From Pseudoalteromonas shioyasakiensis (GTDB taxonomy: Bacteria; Pseudomonadota; Gammaproteobacteria; Enterobacterales; Alteromonadaceae): a stretch of DNA of 64,000 bases. How positions within the stretch are numbered: position 1 is the first letter of the stretch; each line of letters starts with the position of its first letter. Position numbers and translations under genes: made by a program. Below, in pieces: positions 1 through 9,181 of the stretch. The notes under the pieces are model-generated. The model did no database searches. It saw nothing but the letters and a program-made list of their open reading frames with translations, and had not been told where the DNA came from. The stretch spans positions 2,283,501 through 2,347,500 of the forward strand of contig NZ_CP077770.1 of assembly GCF_019134595.1 (NCBI RefSeq), written 5' to 3'.

Positions 1-192
1 AGCCGCTTCTTTAATAAGGTGTGGCTGTGTCATCACTAATGCCATCAGTTGTTGAAGCTTTTCAGGTGGAATACCTAACTGTTGAACCAGACCCATTGCC
101 ATCATTGGGTTTTCCATAAACGCTTGAAACAGCTCACGCACTTTCTCGTCACTTACATTGTGCTCTTTGAGCATTGCAATAATAGGGTTCAT
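1..192 (-). CDS. DUF2999 family protein (partial, C-terminus outside window)
   Basis: The minus strand reads from an ATG at 192 without a stop to the window edge, giving the first 64 residues, starting MNPIIAMLKEHNVSDEKV and rich in Met, Gln and Leu. This resembles the small DUF2999 proteins of Alteromonadales and Vibrionales, which are short, cytoplasmic and of unknown function. The next minus-strand gene upstream ends about 50 bases away. The family call rests on remembered N-terminal similarity only. Confidence 0.7.
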   Translation of the reverse strand, partial: MNPIIAMLKEHNVSDEKVRELFQAFMENPMMAMGLVQQLGIPPEKLQQLMALVMTQPHLIKEAA

Positions 193-245
193 ATTAACCT
201 TTACTTTTAACTACTAATAAAACCAATAATATGGGCAAATTGCTG

Positions 246-1208
246 TTATTCAACTAACATCACCACTTTTCCCGAATTTTCGTTGTTATCTAAAGTGCGG
301 TGCGCCTCATTGGCCTCTTGCCAATTTAAGGTTTTATAGATATTGCAATCGAACAGCCCGTTAGCCAAGTCATCATAAAAGCGCGATATAAACTGCTCTT
401 TTAAATCACGTTTAAATTCAATTGAACGATTACGCAAAGTTGATGCATGAAATGATATGCGCTTACTAAGTAGCCTCGCAAAGTCAACCTCAGCAAAGCG
501 CGCATCTAAAAACGCTAACATCACAATTTGGCAATCTATTGCTGCAACGGCAGCATTTTTATTTAAATAGCTTCCTGAGACAGGATCAACAATGGTATTG
601 GCCTGTAAATTATTGGCTTTGAAGTATTCTACAAAATCAGTGGTTTTATAATTAATGGTGTGGTCTGCGCCAAGCTGCTTGGCATGTTCACACTTTTCAT
701 CACTGCCTGCGGTGATCACCACTTGAGCACCCGCACGTTTTGCCATTTGAATTGCCGCCCCACCGACACCACTTGCTCCCGCATGGATCAGTGCCGTTTG
801 CCCCGCTTTGAGCTGACCAAATTGAAACAAGGCAGAAAATGCCGTTAAGTAAACTTCGCTGATTGCAGCGCCTTGGGCCATTGTCATTTCATCTGGTAAA
901 GGCATCACTTGCGCAGCATCAACGGCAACATACTCGCTGTAAGCACCGCCCGCACACAAGGCAAAAACACGTTTATTAAGCCAATCTCCCGATACTGCAC
1001 TACCTTGCTCAACAATGGTACCGGCACATTCTAACCCTAGAATTTCACTGTCACCTTTGGGCGCAGGATATTTACCTTGTCGCTGTAAACAATCTGCCCG
1101 ATTAACGCCGATTGCTGCAACAGCAATAAGAACTTCGTTATCTTTTAGAACTGGTTTATCTGTTTGCGCAAAATGTAACTGTGAGTCTTCGTGCTTAATA
1201 TAACGCAT
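246..1208 (-). CDS. Zinc-free NAD(P)H:quinone oxidoreductase (MDR superfamily)
   Basis: A 320-residue medium-chain dehydrogenase/reductase. The GroES-like N-terminal half carries the NRADCLQRQGKYP signature (about 36-48) of the quinone oxidoreductase/PIG3 subgroup, and the Rossmann half has the nucleotide-binding loop AGASGVGGAA (143-152). The cysteine and histidine ligands of zinc alcohol dehydrogenases are absent. Family members reduce quinones or enones with NADPH in the cytoplasm. The ATG at 1208 is preceded by AAGGTG at good spacing. The next gene upstream ends 8 bases away, so the two may be cotranscribed. The physiological substrate cannot be read from sequence. Confidence 0.88.
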   Translation of the reverse strand: MRYIKHEDSQLHFAQTDKPVLKDNEVLIAVAAIGVNRADCLQRQGKYPAPKGDSEILGLECAGTIVEQGSAVSGDWLNKRVFALCAGGAYSEYVAVDAAQVMPLPDEMTMAQGAAISEVYLTAFSALFQFGQLKAGQTALIHAGASGVGGAAIQMAKRAGAQVVITAGSDEKCEHAKQLGADHTINYKTTDFVEYFKANNLQANTIVDPVSGSYLNKNAAVAAIDCQIVMLAFLDARFAEVDFARLLSKRISFHASTLRNRSIEFKRDLKEQFISRFYDDLANGLFDCNIYKTLNWQEANEAHRTLDNNENSGKVVMLVE

Positions 1209-1216
1209 ATCACCTT

Positions 1217-1609
1217 CTATTTAATTCGTTGCCAGATCTCAGCTTCGACTAATTTGCCATTTTCATACAAGGTGTGGTGCCACAAGTCACCTTTTATTTT
1301 GTAATCAAATGCCATGGTCTTACCAAGTAGTGAAGGTACATTACCATAGGAGAAAGTCTCGATAAATTGCTGGTCTTGCAAAACATATTTGCCGCCACCA
1401 GCGTAATGAAAGTTGCCTTGCTTTTGGGTGATATAGCTAAAATGACTGGGTGTAATCAGTTTAACTGAGGTTATTTCTGGCGCTTTTGCCGTCACATAGC
1501 CGTCATTGGTTGCATATTTGCCTTCAACAAATTGCCAGCTACCTAATAACGGATTGGCGCTTACCATAGACGAAATAAATAAACTCGATAATAACAGTGT
1601 GTTTTTCAT
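1217..1609 (-). CDS. Small exported protein, lipocalin-like, unknown function
   Basis: About 130 residues. The frame is open 14 codons further upstream, but the ATG at 1609 has a strong AAGGAACG ribosome site and opens a clean signal peptide (MKNTLLLSSLFISSMVSANP, likely cut after SAN). The mature part has alternating hydrophobic strands and the motif GSWQFVEGKY near its start, as in small beta-barrel, lipocalin-like proteins. It is probably periplasmic. No catalytic residue is evident and I do not recognise a named family. It lies directly upstream of the quinone oxidoreductase gene. Confidence 0.7.
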   Translation of the reverse strand: MKNTLLLSSLFISSMVSANPLLGSWQFVEGKYATNDGYVTAKAPEITSVKLITPSHFSYITQKQGNFHYAGGGKYVLQDQQFIETFSYGNVPSLLGKTMAFDYKIKGDLWHHTLYENGKLVEAEIWQRIK

Positions 1610-1661
1610 AGTGCGTTCCTTAGCAATTTTTTCAATAGCATACGCTAACACTATGTTCCTA

Positions 1662-3491
1662 TTAAACTGTTATCGGTTGAGATTTTTTCATTTGAGCTCT
1701 CATCGACGAAAAGCGCCAAGACTGCTTATAAGGATAAACATCAAGCAATTGCCCATCGTTTATCACAGCTTGTAATTGCTGCCACATTGTGGCAGTGAAA
1801 ATATCTTGATGCGCAGCATTAAAGTGCTCAAACGCTCGCTTATTAGCGCTAAAAAACACTTTAAACTGGCTGGGAAATATGTCGTTTTCGGCGATATCAA
1901 AGTAGCTTTCGCTACTGAGTTCATCTAATGAGTCATCGGTTTTTGGCAGCTCTCTAAATTGACACTCTGTCATCGGGCAAATTTCATCGTAGTCATAAAA
2001 AACCACTCTTCCCCAACGGGTTACACCAAAGTTTTTCATCAGCATATCACCGGGGAAAATATTAGCCCCCGCAAGCTCTTTTATCGCTTTACCGTAATCA
2101 ACCATTACTTGCTGCAGTTTTCGCTCATCACATTCGTTGATATACAAATTAAGCGGCGTCATTTTACGCTCTACATAAACATGGCGCAAAATAAGTGCAT
2201 TACCCGAGATCACTAAGCTATCGCCAATTTGCTGCTGCATTATTTGTATAAGCTCATCACTAAATCGGCTTAAATCAAACGCTAAATAACGAAATTCGTG
2301 TGTATCAACTAGCCGGCCTACTCGGTCGGCTTGTTTAACAAAGTCGTACTTGGCCATTACTTGTTGTTTGGTGGCCGTTTTTGGCGCACTAAATTTATCC
2401 TTTATTACCTTGTACACATAATCTGAGCCTGGGGTGGTAAATACCAGCATCACCATGCCCGGCGTACCCGGCGCAAGTGTGTACTTATCGTCAACGGGGC
2501 TATTGCGGGTGGTATCAACTTTATAACGATAAAACTCGGTTTTCGCGTGTTTGATAAAGCCTATGGCATTAAACAGCTCAAAACGTTGCTTATGAGGCAT
2601 TAAAACACTGAGGTAATCTACGTAACGGGCGGGTTGGTCAGTGTCGACCATAAAATAAGTACGCGCAAAGCCAAACAACAAGCTGAGTTGATCAGCTCCC
2701 ATCATCACAGCATCAATGTGCAAACCTTTTTCACTGTTTAATAGCGCAATCGCAAATGGCATGTTATCGCCATTTTTAGCAATACAGCGGCCTATGATGT
2801 AACAGGCTTTATTTCTGAAAAACAATGAATTAGCGTATTCAATATAACCGTCGTTAAGTGCTAGCAGCTCATAAACTTGTGGGCATTGTTGTTTCGCTCC
2901 AGCAATCAAGGTGCGCTGTAACATGGCAACATCATCAGTAAAATCAGCGTATTGTGAGCGAAACACATGCCGCTTGATCAAGCTACTAATCGCACTTTCA
3001 AAGCCATTTTGCAGGGAAATGCGGCTAACCAATGAATCAAAGGGTCTTGGCCCCAGTTGATATCGTGCTTTCAGTACAAACAAGTGCACATTGCGAATTT
3101 TTCGTGAGTCCCAAATTGCACCGAAGGTTGAGTTAAAAAAGGTATGAGCAATGGGCTGGTTTTCATGGCTTTGCACCATTTCTGCGTATATTTGTTTGGC
3201 TAATAACCAAAGCGCTGGGTCGTCTACTTCGCTATAAGCAATAATTTTTACCGCTTGGCTTACCTTTTTTACTTGCCCTTCGTAAACTTGCAATCGCGAT
3301 TTCATAGCCCCTTGAACTTGATGCCACTGGCGCTGTTCAAAACGACTTTGTGCACCGAGGGTAATATTTAAAAACTCTGCAAACATAGCCTCAAAGCCAG
3401 CATACACTGCACGGGCAAGCTTAGTCGCTACGACCTGATTTAACTGTTCGCTGTGTGATTTAACAGCCAAATGTGAACTTTGCTGTGGCAT
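1662..3491 (-). CDS. aceK: Isocitrate dehydrogenase kinase/phosphatase
   Basis: A 609-residue protein matching AceK over its length (the E. coli protein is 578). AceK switches isocitrate dehydrogenase off by phosphorylating one active-site serine and on by removing it, dividing carbon between the TCA cycle and the glyoxylate shunt. The C-terminal kinase-like half contains the conserved metal-site segment FYDYDEICPM (about 498-507). In enterics aceK follows aceBA; here it is not beside the shunt genes but 1.6 kb from icd, which encodes its substrate. The N-terminus may be somewhat long. Confidence 0.95.
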   Translation of the reverse strand: MPQQSSHLAVKSHSEQLNQVVATKLARAVYAGFEAMFAEFLNITLGAQSRFEQRQWHQVQGAMKSRLQVYEGQVKKVSQAVKIIAYSEVDDPALWLLAKQIYAEMVQSHENQPIAHTFFNSTFGAIWDSRKIRNVHLFVLKARYQLGPRPFDSLVSRISLQNGFESAISSLIKRHVFRSQYADFTDDVAMLQRTLIAGAKQQCPQVYELLALNDGYIEYANSLFFRNKACYIIGRCIAKNGDNMPFAIALLNSEKGLHIDAVMMGADQLSLLFGFARTYFMVDTDQPARYVDYLSVLMPHKQRFELFNAIGFIKHAKTEFYRYKVDTTRNSPVDDKYTLAPGTPGMVMLVFTTPGSDYVYKVIKDKFSAPKTATKQQVMAKYDFVKQADRVGRLVDTHEFRYLAFDLSRFSDELIQIMQQQIGDSLVISGNALILRHVYVERKMTPLNLYINECDERKLQQVMVDYGKAIKELAGANIFPGDMLMKNFGVTRWGRVVFYDYDEICPMTECQFRELPKTDDSLDELSSESYFDIAENDIFPSQFKVFFSANKRAFEHFNAAHQDIFTATMWQQLQAVINDGQLLDVYPYKQSWRFSSMRAQMKKSQPITV

Positions 3492-3596
3492 TATTTTTAT
3501 CGCTTATGCTGATTATTTTAGTCGCCTTGTTTACACACAATAGCAAGCGCGCTTTAATTTAGGTAATTAATAAAGATAATAAATAAGATTGATCAA

Positions 3597-4544
3597 ATGA
3601 ATATTAGGCACGTCGACCTCAACCTATTGGTGTATTTAAATGTCCTCATTGATGAACAAAGTGTGTCTAAAGCCGCTAATAAACTAGCTTTGACTCAACC
3701 TGCAATGAGTAATGCTCTTAAACGTTTGCGTGATTTATTTGATGATCCATTATTAGTGAGAGCCGCTGGCACAATGACGCCAACTGCAAAAGCGCTCAGC
3801 CTCAAACCTGAAATAGAATCACTATTAAAAATGGCTGAGGAAATTACTCAGCCTAGTGAGGTATTCGACCCGAGCACAGCCAATATTACGTTTCGGATCA
3901 TGGCAAACGACTACCTTGAATCAACCCTTATTGCGCCGTTTATCACCCAGCAGCTTGCAAAGAATCCGGGGCTTAATTTTGATATTTTGAGCCCAAGCGA
4001 TGTTAACCTTCAAGATATGGAAAAAGGCACCATCGACCTTGCCATTAATCGCTTTAACGGCCTGCCCCGCTCATTTCACCAAGCCAGTGTCTGGCGAGAT
4101 AATTACTGCTGCTTAACACACCCAGACAACCCTTACTTGCAACAGCAAAACCTTGAAGGCTACCTTGATCAAGAACACATTTGGGTGAATCGAGCTGGTT
4201 GGGGCGTTGAGGCGGCTGTAACAAATAAATCAGGCAGCCAAAAACTCGGCTGGGTCGATGAGGCATTATGGCAACTAGAACAAACCCGCAATATTCGCGT
4301 ATTCACCCGCCATTACATGGTGGCAAGCTTGCTGTGCCAATCACCAAAACTTATCGCCACATTGCCCCGTCGACAAGCGATGTTATTAGCAAAACACACT
4401 GATTTGGTAATAAGTCCAGTGCCATTTCAAATCGTGCCTATTGAAGTAAAAATGTTATGGAGCCCTTTACTACATCACGCAAACCCGCACCAATGGCTGC
4501 GCAGAGAGCTACTTGCCTTTGCCAGTACCGTGGCTGATCGCTAA
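3597..4544 (+). CDS. LysR-family transcriptional regulator
   Basis: 315 residues. The N-terminal winged helix (1-65) has the LysR signature around LTQPAMSNALKRLRDLF, and residues about 90-305 form the two-lobed effector domain. The short recognition helix region resembles the NodD/SyrM-like branch. It is divergent from aceK, with about 105 bases between the starts, so it could regulate aceK, itself or the following plus-strand gene. The effector is unknown. Confidence 0.9.
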   Translation: MNIRHVDLNLLVYLNVLIDEQSVSKAANKLALTQPAMSNALKRLRDLFDDPLLVRAAGTMTPTAKALSLKPEIESLLKMAEEITQPSEVFDPSTANITFRIMANDYLESTLIAPFITQQLAKNPGLNFDILSPSDVNLQDMEKGTIDLAINRFNGLPRSFHQASVWRDNYCCLTHPDNPYLQQQNLEGYLDQEHIWVNRAGWGVEAAVTNKSGSQKLGWVDEALWQLEQTRNIRVFTRHYMVASLLCQSPKLIATLPRRQAMLLAKHTDLVISPVPFQIVPIEVKMLWSPLLHHANPHQWLRRELLAFASTVADR

Positions 4545-4655
4545 AAACAGCATAATATTGATAAAATCAATATCAGTTATTGAAAACAACAATTTCATTA
4601 ATAATGAGTGAAGGGCTAGAGTGAAGTTAAGCACATAAACAAAGAGAAAATGATT

Positions 4656-5099
4656 ATGGAAACTTCAGCGCAATTCACTCAACAAGACGGCCTTTACATC
4701 AATGGTCAATTACACTCATTCATCGAGCAGCAGCTTTGTAAAAAAAGTGATTTAGCCTGCGATGAGATTTACCAAACACTAGCAACGATGGTTGATGAGT
4801 TTGGTTGCCAATGCCGTAAAACCAAACATCAAGATGATGATGTTTTACAAGCAGAGACACTGTTAAAAGCGTATAGCACAGTACGTACTCACCCGCATTG
4901 TCATGTTGATGCACAAACAACAACTGCAGTGCTAGATGAATACTGCTGCCAAGTACCAGCTATTTTAGTGGTTGCGTTAATGGATACATTAACAGGCATG
5001 ACAAGCAATGAGCCAGGTGCAGAGCACATTTACCAACTTGCAGCACAGTTAACAGGTAAACCATGTGTCTACGCAGTTAAAAGCGCCAATGCCGCTTAA
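4656..5099 (+). CDS. Cys-rich hypothetical protein
   Basis: A soluble protein of 147 residues (149 from an alternative ATG at 4650) that I do not recognise. It has nine or more cysteines, including GCQC and YCC clusters and an HPHCH segment, which suggests metal or redox chemistry, although no standard CxxC pair is present. It has no signal peptide or membrane segment. It follows the LysR gene by about 110 bases. Its stop codon overlaps the stop of the convergent icd gene on the opposite strand, through a shared TTAA, so no terminator separates the two. Confidence 0.65.
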   Translation: METSAQFTQQDGLYINGQLHSFIEQQLCKKSDLACDEIYQTLATMVDEFGCQCRKTKHQDDDVLQAETLLKAYSTVRTHPHCHVDAQTTTAVLDEYCCQVPAILVVALMDTLTGMTSNEPGAEHIYQLAAQLTGKPCVYAVKSANAA

Positions 5100-6373
5100 T
5101 ATGGTTCATTATTTGAGTTACTTATTCGCGCGATGATGCTTTTTGCAAAATCACTGCAACTAAGCATCGTCGCATCGGCTACTAGGTTCGCCAAATCAAA
5201 CGTCATTTCATTTGCGCTAAGCGTCTGCTCTAGGGCTTTTTCTATTTTATTCGCCGCTTCGTGCCAGCCCATAAAACGTAGCATCATGACCGCACTTAAA
5301 ATACTGCTTGTTGGATTTGCAGTGTCTTCTCCGGCGATGCGATTAAATGTGCCATGAGTCGGTTCGAAAAAGGCCACTTCATTATTTAAGTTTGCCGCAG
5401 GCATAATACCTACCCCACCAACTTGTGCGGTTAGCATATCAGCTAAGTAATCGCCGTTTTGATTGGTTGTTACCACCACATCAAATTGCTCTGGGGTGAG
5501 CAGCGCTTGTTGTAGCATGTTATCGGCAATGACTTCTTTGATAATTAAATCATCTTGCTCGTCACGTTTGATCACTAACCAACGACCATTTTCGTGCGCT
5601 ACAGCGTTAAACTCTTGCTCTGCAAGGGCAAATGCCCAGCGTTTAAAGGCGCCATCGGTAAATTTAAGTACATTGCCTTTGTGCACCACAGTCAGTGATT
5701 CACTGTGCTCTTTAAGGGCAAAGTTAAGGGCGTAACGCATTAGTCGCTCTGCCGCCTCTTTCGAGCTATTTTTAATACCAATACCGCATTGGTTATCAAA
5801 ACGAAGTCGGGTGACACCCATTTCTTGGCACAAGAAATCAAGCATACGTTCGTTGTCAATACTGCCAGCCTGCCACTCAATGCCTGAGTAAACGTCTTCA
5901 GAGCTGTCGCGTATTACTGTGATTTGGGTTTTTTCAGGCTCTTTTAAAGGTGATGGTAAATGCGGATAACTGCGAATGGGCCGCATATTAACGAATAAGT
6001 CCATCTCATGACGAAGAGCGACATTTAAAGAGCGAAAACCACCGCCAAGAGGGGTTGTTAGCGGCCCTTTGATAGCAATTTTATACTGCCGAACTGCATG
6101 CAGGGTTTCTTGCGGGAACCAGTCGCCATCGTAAAGCGCGGCTGCTTTTTCGCCATTGAACACTTCCATCCAATGTATTTGTTTATCGCCTTGATAAGCC
6201 TGACTCACTGCAGCATCAACAATATCACGCATTACCGGGCTGATATCTTGACCCACACCATCGCCTTCAATGTAAGCAATAACCGGGTTATCAGGAATAT
6301 GCCATTGACCCTTACTATCGATAGTAATTTGCGCGCCATTCGAGGGGACTGAAATATGTTGATACTGCATCAT
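5096..6373 (-). CDS. icd: Isocitrate dehydrogenase, dimeric bacterial type
   Basis: 425 residues, homodimeric Icd of the E. coli type, oxidising isocitrate to 2-oxoglutarate in the TCA cycle. The substrate loop GGGFRSLNVALR (110-121) keeps the serine (Ser115, E. coli Ser113) that AceK phosphorylates. The isocitrate contacts R, K and D (VHKGNVLKF, NGDYLAD) are present. The cofactor pocket is unusual: in HGTFNRIAGEDTANP and TFDLAN the E. coli NADP ligands Lys344, Tyr345, Val351, Tyr391 and Arg395 become Arg, Ile, Ala, Phe and Asn. The cofactor is therefore uncertain. It is one of two enzymes of the AceK switch in this region. Confidence 0.92.
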   Translation of the reverse strand: MMQYQHISVPSNGAQITIDSKGQWHIPDNPVIAYIEGDGVGQDISPVMRDIVDAAVSQAYQGDKQIHWMEVFNGEKAAALYDGDWFPQETLHAVRQYKIAIKGPLTTPLGGGFRSLNVALRHEMDLFVNMRPIRSYPHLPSPLKEPEKTQITVIRDSSEDVYSGIEWQAGSIDNERMLDFLCQEMGVTRLRFDNQCGIGIKNSSKEAAERLMRYALNFALKEHSESLTVVHKGNVLKFTDGAFKRWAFALAEQEFNAVAHENGRWLVIKRDEQDDLIIKEVIADNMLQQALLTPEQFDVVVTTNQNGDYLADMLTAQVGGVGIMPAANLNNEVAFFEPTHGTFNRIAGEDTANPTSSILSAVMMLRFMGWHEAANKIEKALEQTLSANEMTFDLANLVADATMLSCSDFAKSIIARISNSNNEPY

Positions 6374-6462
6374 GCCTTCCCAGCAAGGTGTTTTAATAAT
6401 ATTAATATCAAGAAATAGCTAATTTGTCTGTGCTTACAAAGAAATAGCCGCTATTCAAGCAA

Positions 6463-9144
6463 TCAATGCGTTACCTTGGTAATCTCGTCTTGCATGGCAC
6501 AAAATAAGGATGCAATAAGCTGCGTATCGAGCGTGACGGTATCTTTTTTAAGCGCAGCATCAACGGCAACCGCCTTAACATAAAGCGTTTCACATTCGAA
6601 CATGTTCGCAGCGCCTTTAAGCATATGAACATTTCTGCTTAATCCGTCAATATCCATCTTTTTGTATTGCTCGCGCATTTCTCGATACTGTTCTTCCAGA
6701 CCTTTTATGTAGTCATCTTTAAGTGCCTGAAACTCTTTTTCAGGTAACTTGATATCGGCTAACTCATCGCAATCTAAGTAACTGGCAATTTTATGGCTAA
6801 ACGCGTTTCTATCAATTGGTTTGGCGATTAAATCATTAAAGCCTTGCTTCATATAACGGGCAATTTCATGCTTCATGGTATTCGCTGTCAGTGCAATGAT
6901 AGGCGCACTCACTCCCGTTGCTTGCATCATTTTTAATGCTTCTTGACCGTCCATAATGGGCATTTGAATATCAAGCAAAATAAGATCAAAGCTGTCTTCG
7001 AGGGTTGCTTGCACTGCGTCTTTACCATTTTCAACGGTTATCACTGTCAGCCCCATACGCTCTAATATTCGCGCAATTAAACGTCGGTTGTCTGGGTGGT
7101 CTTCGGCAAGTAACACTCTGCCCTTTAAGTTCTCTGGTGCATCAAGCTTACTAAACGGTGAGGTTTCAACGAGCTTCACTTCGCTCATATCATTAAGCCA
7201 ACGTGTATTATCTGTGGTGTACACCGACATAGTGAAAATAAACTCACTGCCAGAGCCGACATTACTTTTAACGCTAATATCCCCATCCAATTTTTTGGCG
7301 AGGCTCTTTGAAATATTAAGTCCAAGCCCGGTACCGCCATACTGGCGAGAAATACTTGAATCCGCTTGATAAAACGCACTAAACAAGGCTTGTTGCTCTT
7401 TATCTGTCATGCCAATACCTGTGTCTTTAACGCTTATCGACAACTTATCGTTATGACAGCTCACCGTTAAAGTTATACGCCCGACTTGGGTGAATTTGAG
7501 GGCGTTGGTTGTTAGGTTTAATAAGATTTGCCTTAAACGACTCGGATCGGTAATAACGTAGTCTGGCAATGGGAACTGATAGTCAACACTGAACTTTAAG
7601 CCTTTATCACGGATTTGCTTGCCAATAAGTGACTCAATATTGGCAATCGTAGCAAACAAATCTGTTTCGACTAAATCAATCTCTAGCTTGTTGGCTTCAA
7701 TTTTCGACATATCGAGTATATCGTTAATTAGTCCCAGTACATGGCGGCTATTTTGCAAAATAACCCCAATCCCATGGTTGCGCTCGTGAGGCTTAATATC
7801 CCCGAGCATAATGCCATCTGCATAGCCAATGATTGATGTCATTGGGGTACGAATTTCATGACTGATATTCGCTAAAAAGCGGCTTTTAGCTTCATTAGCA
7901 TCGCGAAGCTCAGAGGCGAGTTCTTCAAGCTCCAACGTTCTTAGATGGACTTTTTCTTCTAGATTTTTGTTGAGCTCTACGTTGTCATCGTGAAGCAACC
8001 TAAACTTATCGGCAACAGCAAAAGCCAACAACATAGCGTCCATGGCTGTGCCTATCAAACCCAATAAATATAAATTAATGGAGGTAGCTGGCAGTAAACC
8101 TAAATTAGTTAAATTACCCACCATATTCGGGAGCATCATGGCAATGTAAGCCAGCACAAAATAGCGTGCTGGCTTAAAGCCAATGAGCATACAGCGAATA
8201 CCTATGTATAAGCCTAAACATAAAGCAACACCCGTCACTAACGTTGACCAATAAAAACCAAAGCTTGGCCATAAAATACAAAACGGAATACCCAAAGTGG
8301 CGATTACACCCACCGTCAGAGATAATTGCGCCAGTTTCGGAAATGTTTCTTTGAGTTTAAGTAAGTTGTTGTAAAACAGAATATTGGTTAAAGGTGTGAG
8401 CGCAAAGCCGAGCCAATGAAGATGAGGATTATAGTAACCAAACAGCTGATCCGAAATATGGAAAAAGTGGCTCCAAGCAAACACCCAAGATGCAGTAAAC
8501 AATGCGTAATACAGGTGTGTGACATCACGAGAAACCAAGTAAATCAATAAGTTATACAAACCAAGTGCAATACCCACCCCAAAGCAGAGCATCATGATCA
8601 TATTTTCGACGGTTATGTTCTGAAAATAATCTTGATAAGGCGTTAATACCAGCTTTGCAGGAGTATAAAAGTAATCACTCTCAAAATAAGTAATAAGCGT
8701 ATAGTGCTTACCTTTTTCAAGAGATAAGCGATTACCATAGTGAAAAGCAAATTGATTTGGCTCGACCCCACCTGTTACAAAGTGCTGTATGGGGGCTGTT
8801 GGGTCAGTTATATCGTAAATGCGGCTTTCTATTTTCGAAACCAAGGTGTTATACGGATAGAGCACTAAATCTTCGATATCACTTTGATTTTCAATTTCAA
8901 CAATTAACCAATAACTACCGCCGACAGAACTTATTCGAGATTGCGGTTTTTTGTTGGCTCGCCAAGCATCAATCGCAGCCACCGATTGCGGAAACATATT
9001 ATCGTTTGCCGTAAACACTTCTCCGACATCATGAAGGTTTTGATCAGCAACAGCATCAGTGTAGACAAACGTATCTTGTGCATTTGCCGCAACACTTAAT
9101 AGCAATAAAAACAGCAGAGTACTTAAATACAGCTTTAACCGCAT
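6463..9144 (-). CDS. Hybrid sensor histidine kinase: 7TMR-DISM sensor, HisKA, HATPase, receiver, Hpt
   Basis: 893 residues. A signal peptide (1-22) is followed by an extracytoplasmic 7TMR-DISMED2-like beta domain (about 30-165), seven membrane helices (about 182-378), a coiled coil, HisKA with phospho-His429 in SHEIRTP, and HATPase with N547 and the GTGLGLNISKS loop. A receiver with phospho-acceptor Asp725 (LILLDIQMP) and a C-terminal Hpt with His840 (HMLKGAANMF) complete it. All phosphorelay residues are intact. DISM domains of this type are thought to bind carbohydrate-like or small ligands. No response regulator with a DNA-binding domain lies beside it. It sits 37 bases downstream of the TonB receptor gene, which suggests shared expression. 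Confidence 0.93.
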   Translation of the reverse strand: MRLKLYLSTLLFLLLLSVAANAQDTFVYTDAVADQNLHDVGEVFTANDNMFPQSVAAIDAWRANKKPQSRISSVGGSYWLIVEIENQSDIEDLVLYPYNTLVSKIESRIYDITDPTAPIQHFVTGGVEPNQFAFHYGNRLSLEKGKHYTLITYFESDYFYTPAKLVLTPYQDYFQNITVENMIMMLCFGVGIALGLYNLLIYLVSRDVTHLYYALFTASWVFAWSHFFHISDQLFGYYNPHLHWLGFALTPLTNILFYNNLLKLKETFPKLAQLSLTVGVIATLGIPFCILWPSFGFYWSTLVTGVALCLGLYIGIRCMLIGFKPARYFVLAYIAMMLPNMVGNLTNLGLLPATSINLYLLGLIGTAMDAMLLAFAVADKFRLLHDDNVELNKNLEEKVHLRTLELEELASELRDANEAKSRFLANISHEIRTPMTSIIGYADGIMLGDIKPHERNHGIGVILQNSRHVLGLINDILDMSKIEANKLEIDLVETDLFATIANIESLIGKQIRDKGLKFSVDYQFPLPDYVITDPSRLRQILLNLTTNALKFTQVGRITLTVSCHNDKLSISVKDTGIGMTDKEQQALFSAFYQADSSISRQYGGTGLGLNISKSLAKKLDGDISVKSNVGSGSEFIFTMSVYTTDNTRWLNDMSEVKLVETSPFSKLDAPENLKGRVLLAEDHPDNRRLIARILERMGLTVITVENGKDAVQATLEDSFDLILLDIQMPIMDGQEALKMMQATGVSAPIIALTANTMKHEIARYMKQGFNDLIAKPIDRNAFSHKIASYLDCDELADIKLPEKEFQALKDDYIKGLEEQYREMREQYKKMDIDGLSRNVHMLKGAANMFECETLYVKAVAVDAALKKDTVTLDTQLIASLFCAMQDEITKVTH

Positions 9145-9181
9145 TCACAAAACCCCTGTACCATTTTGGAGATGGCAACGA

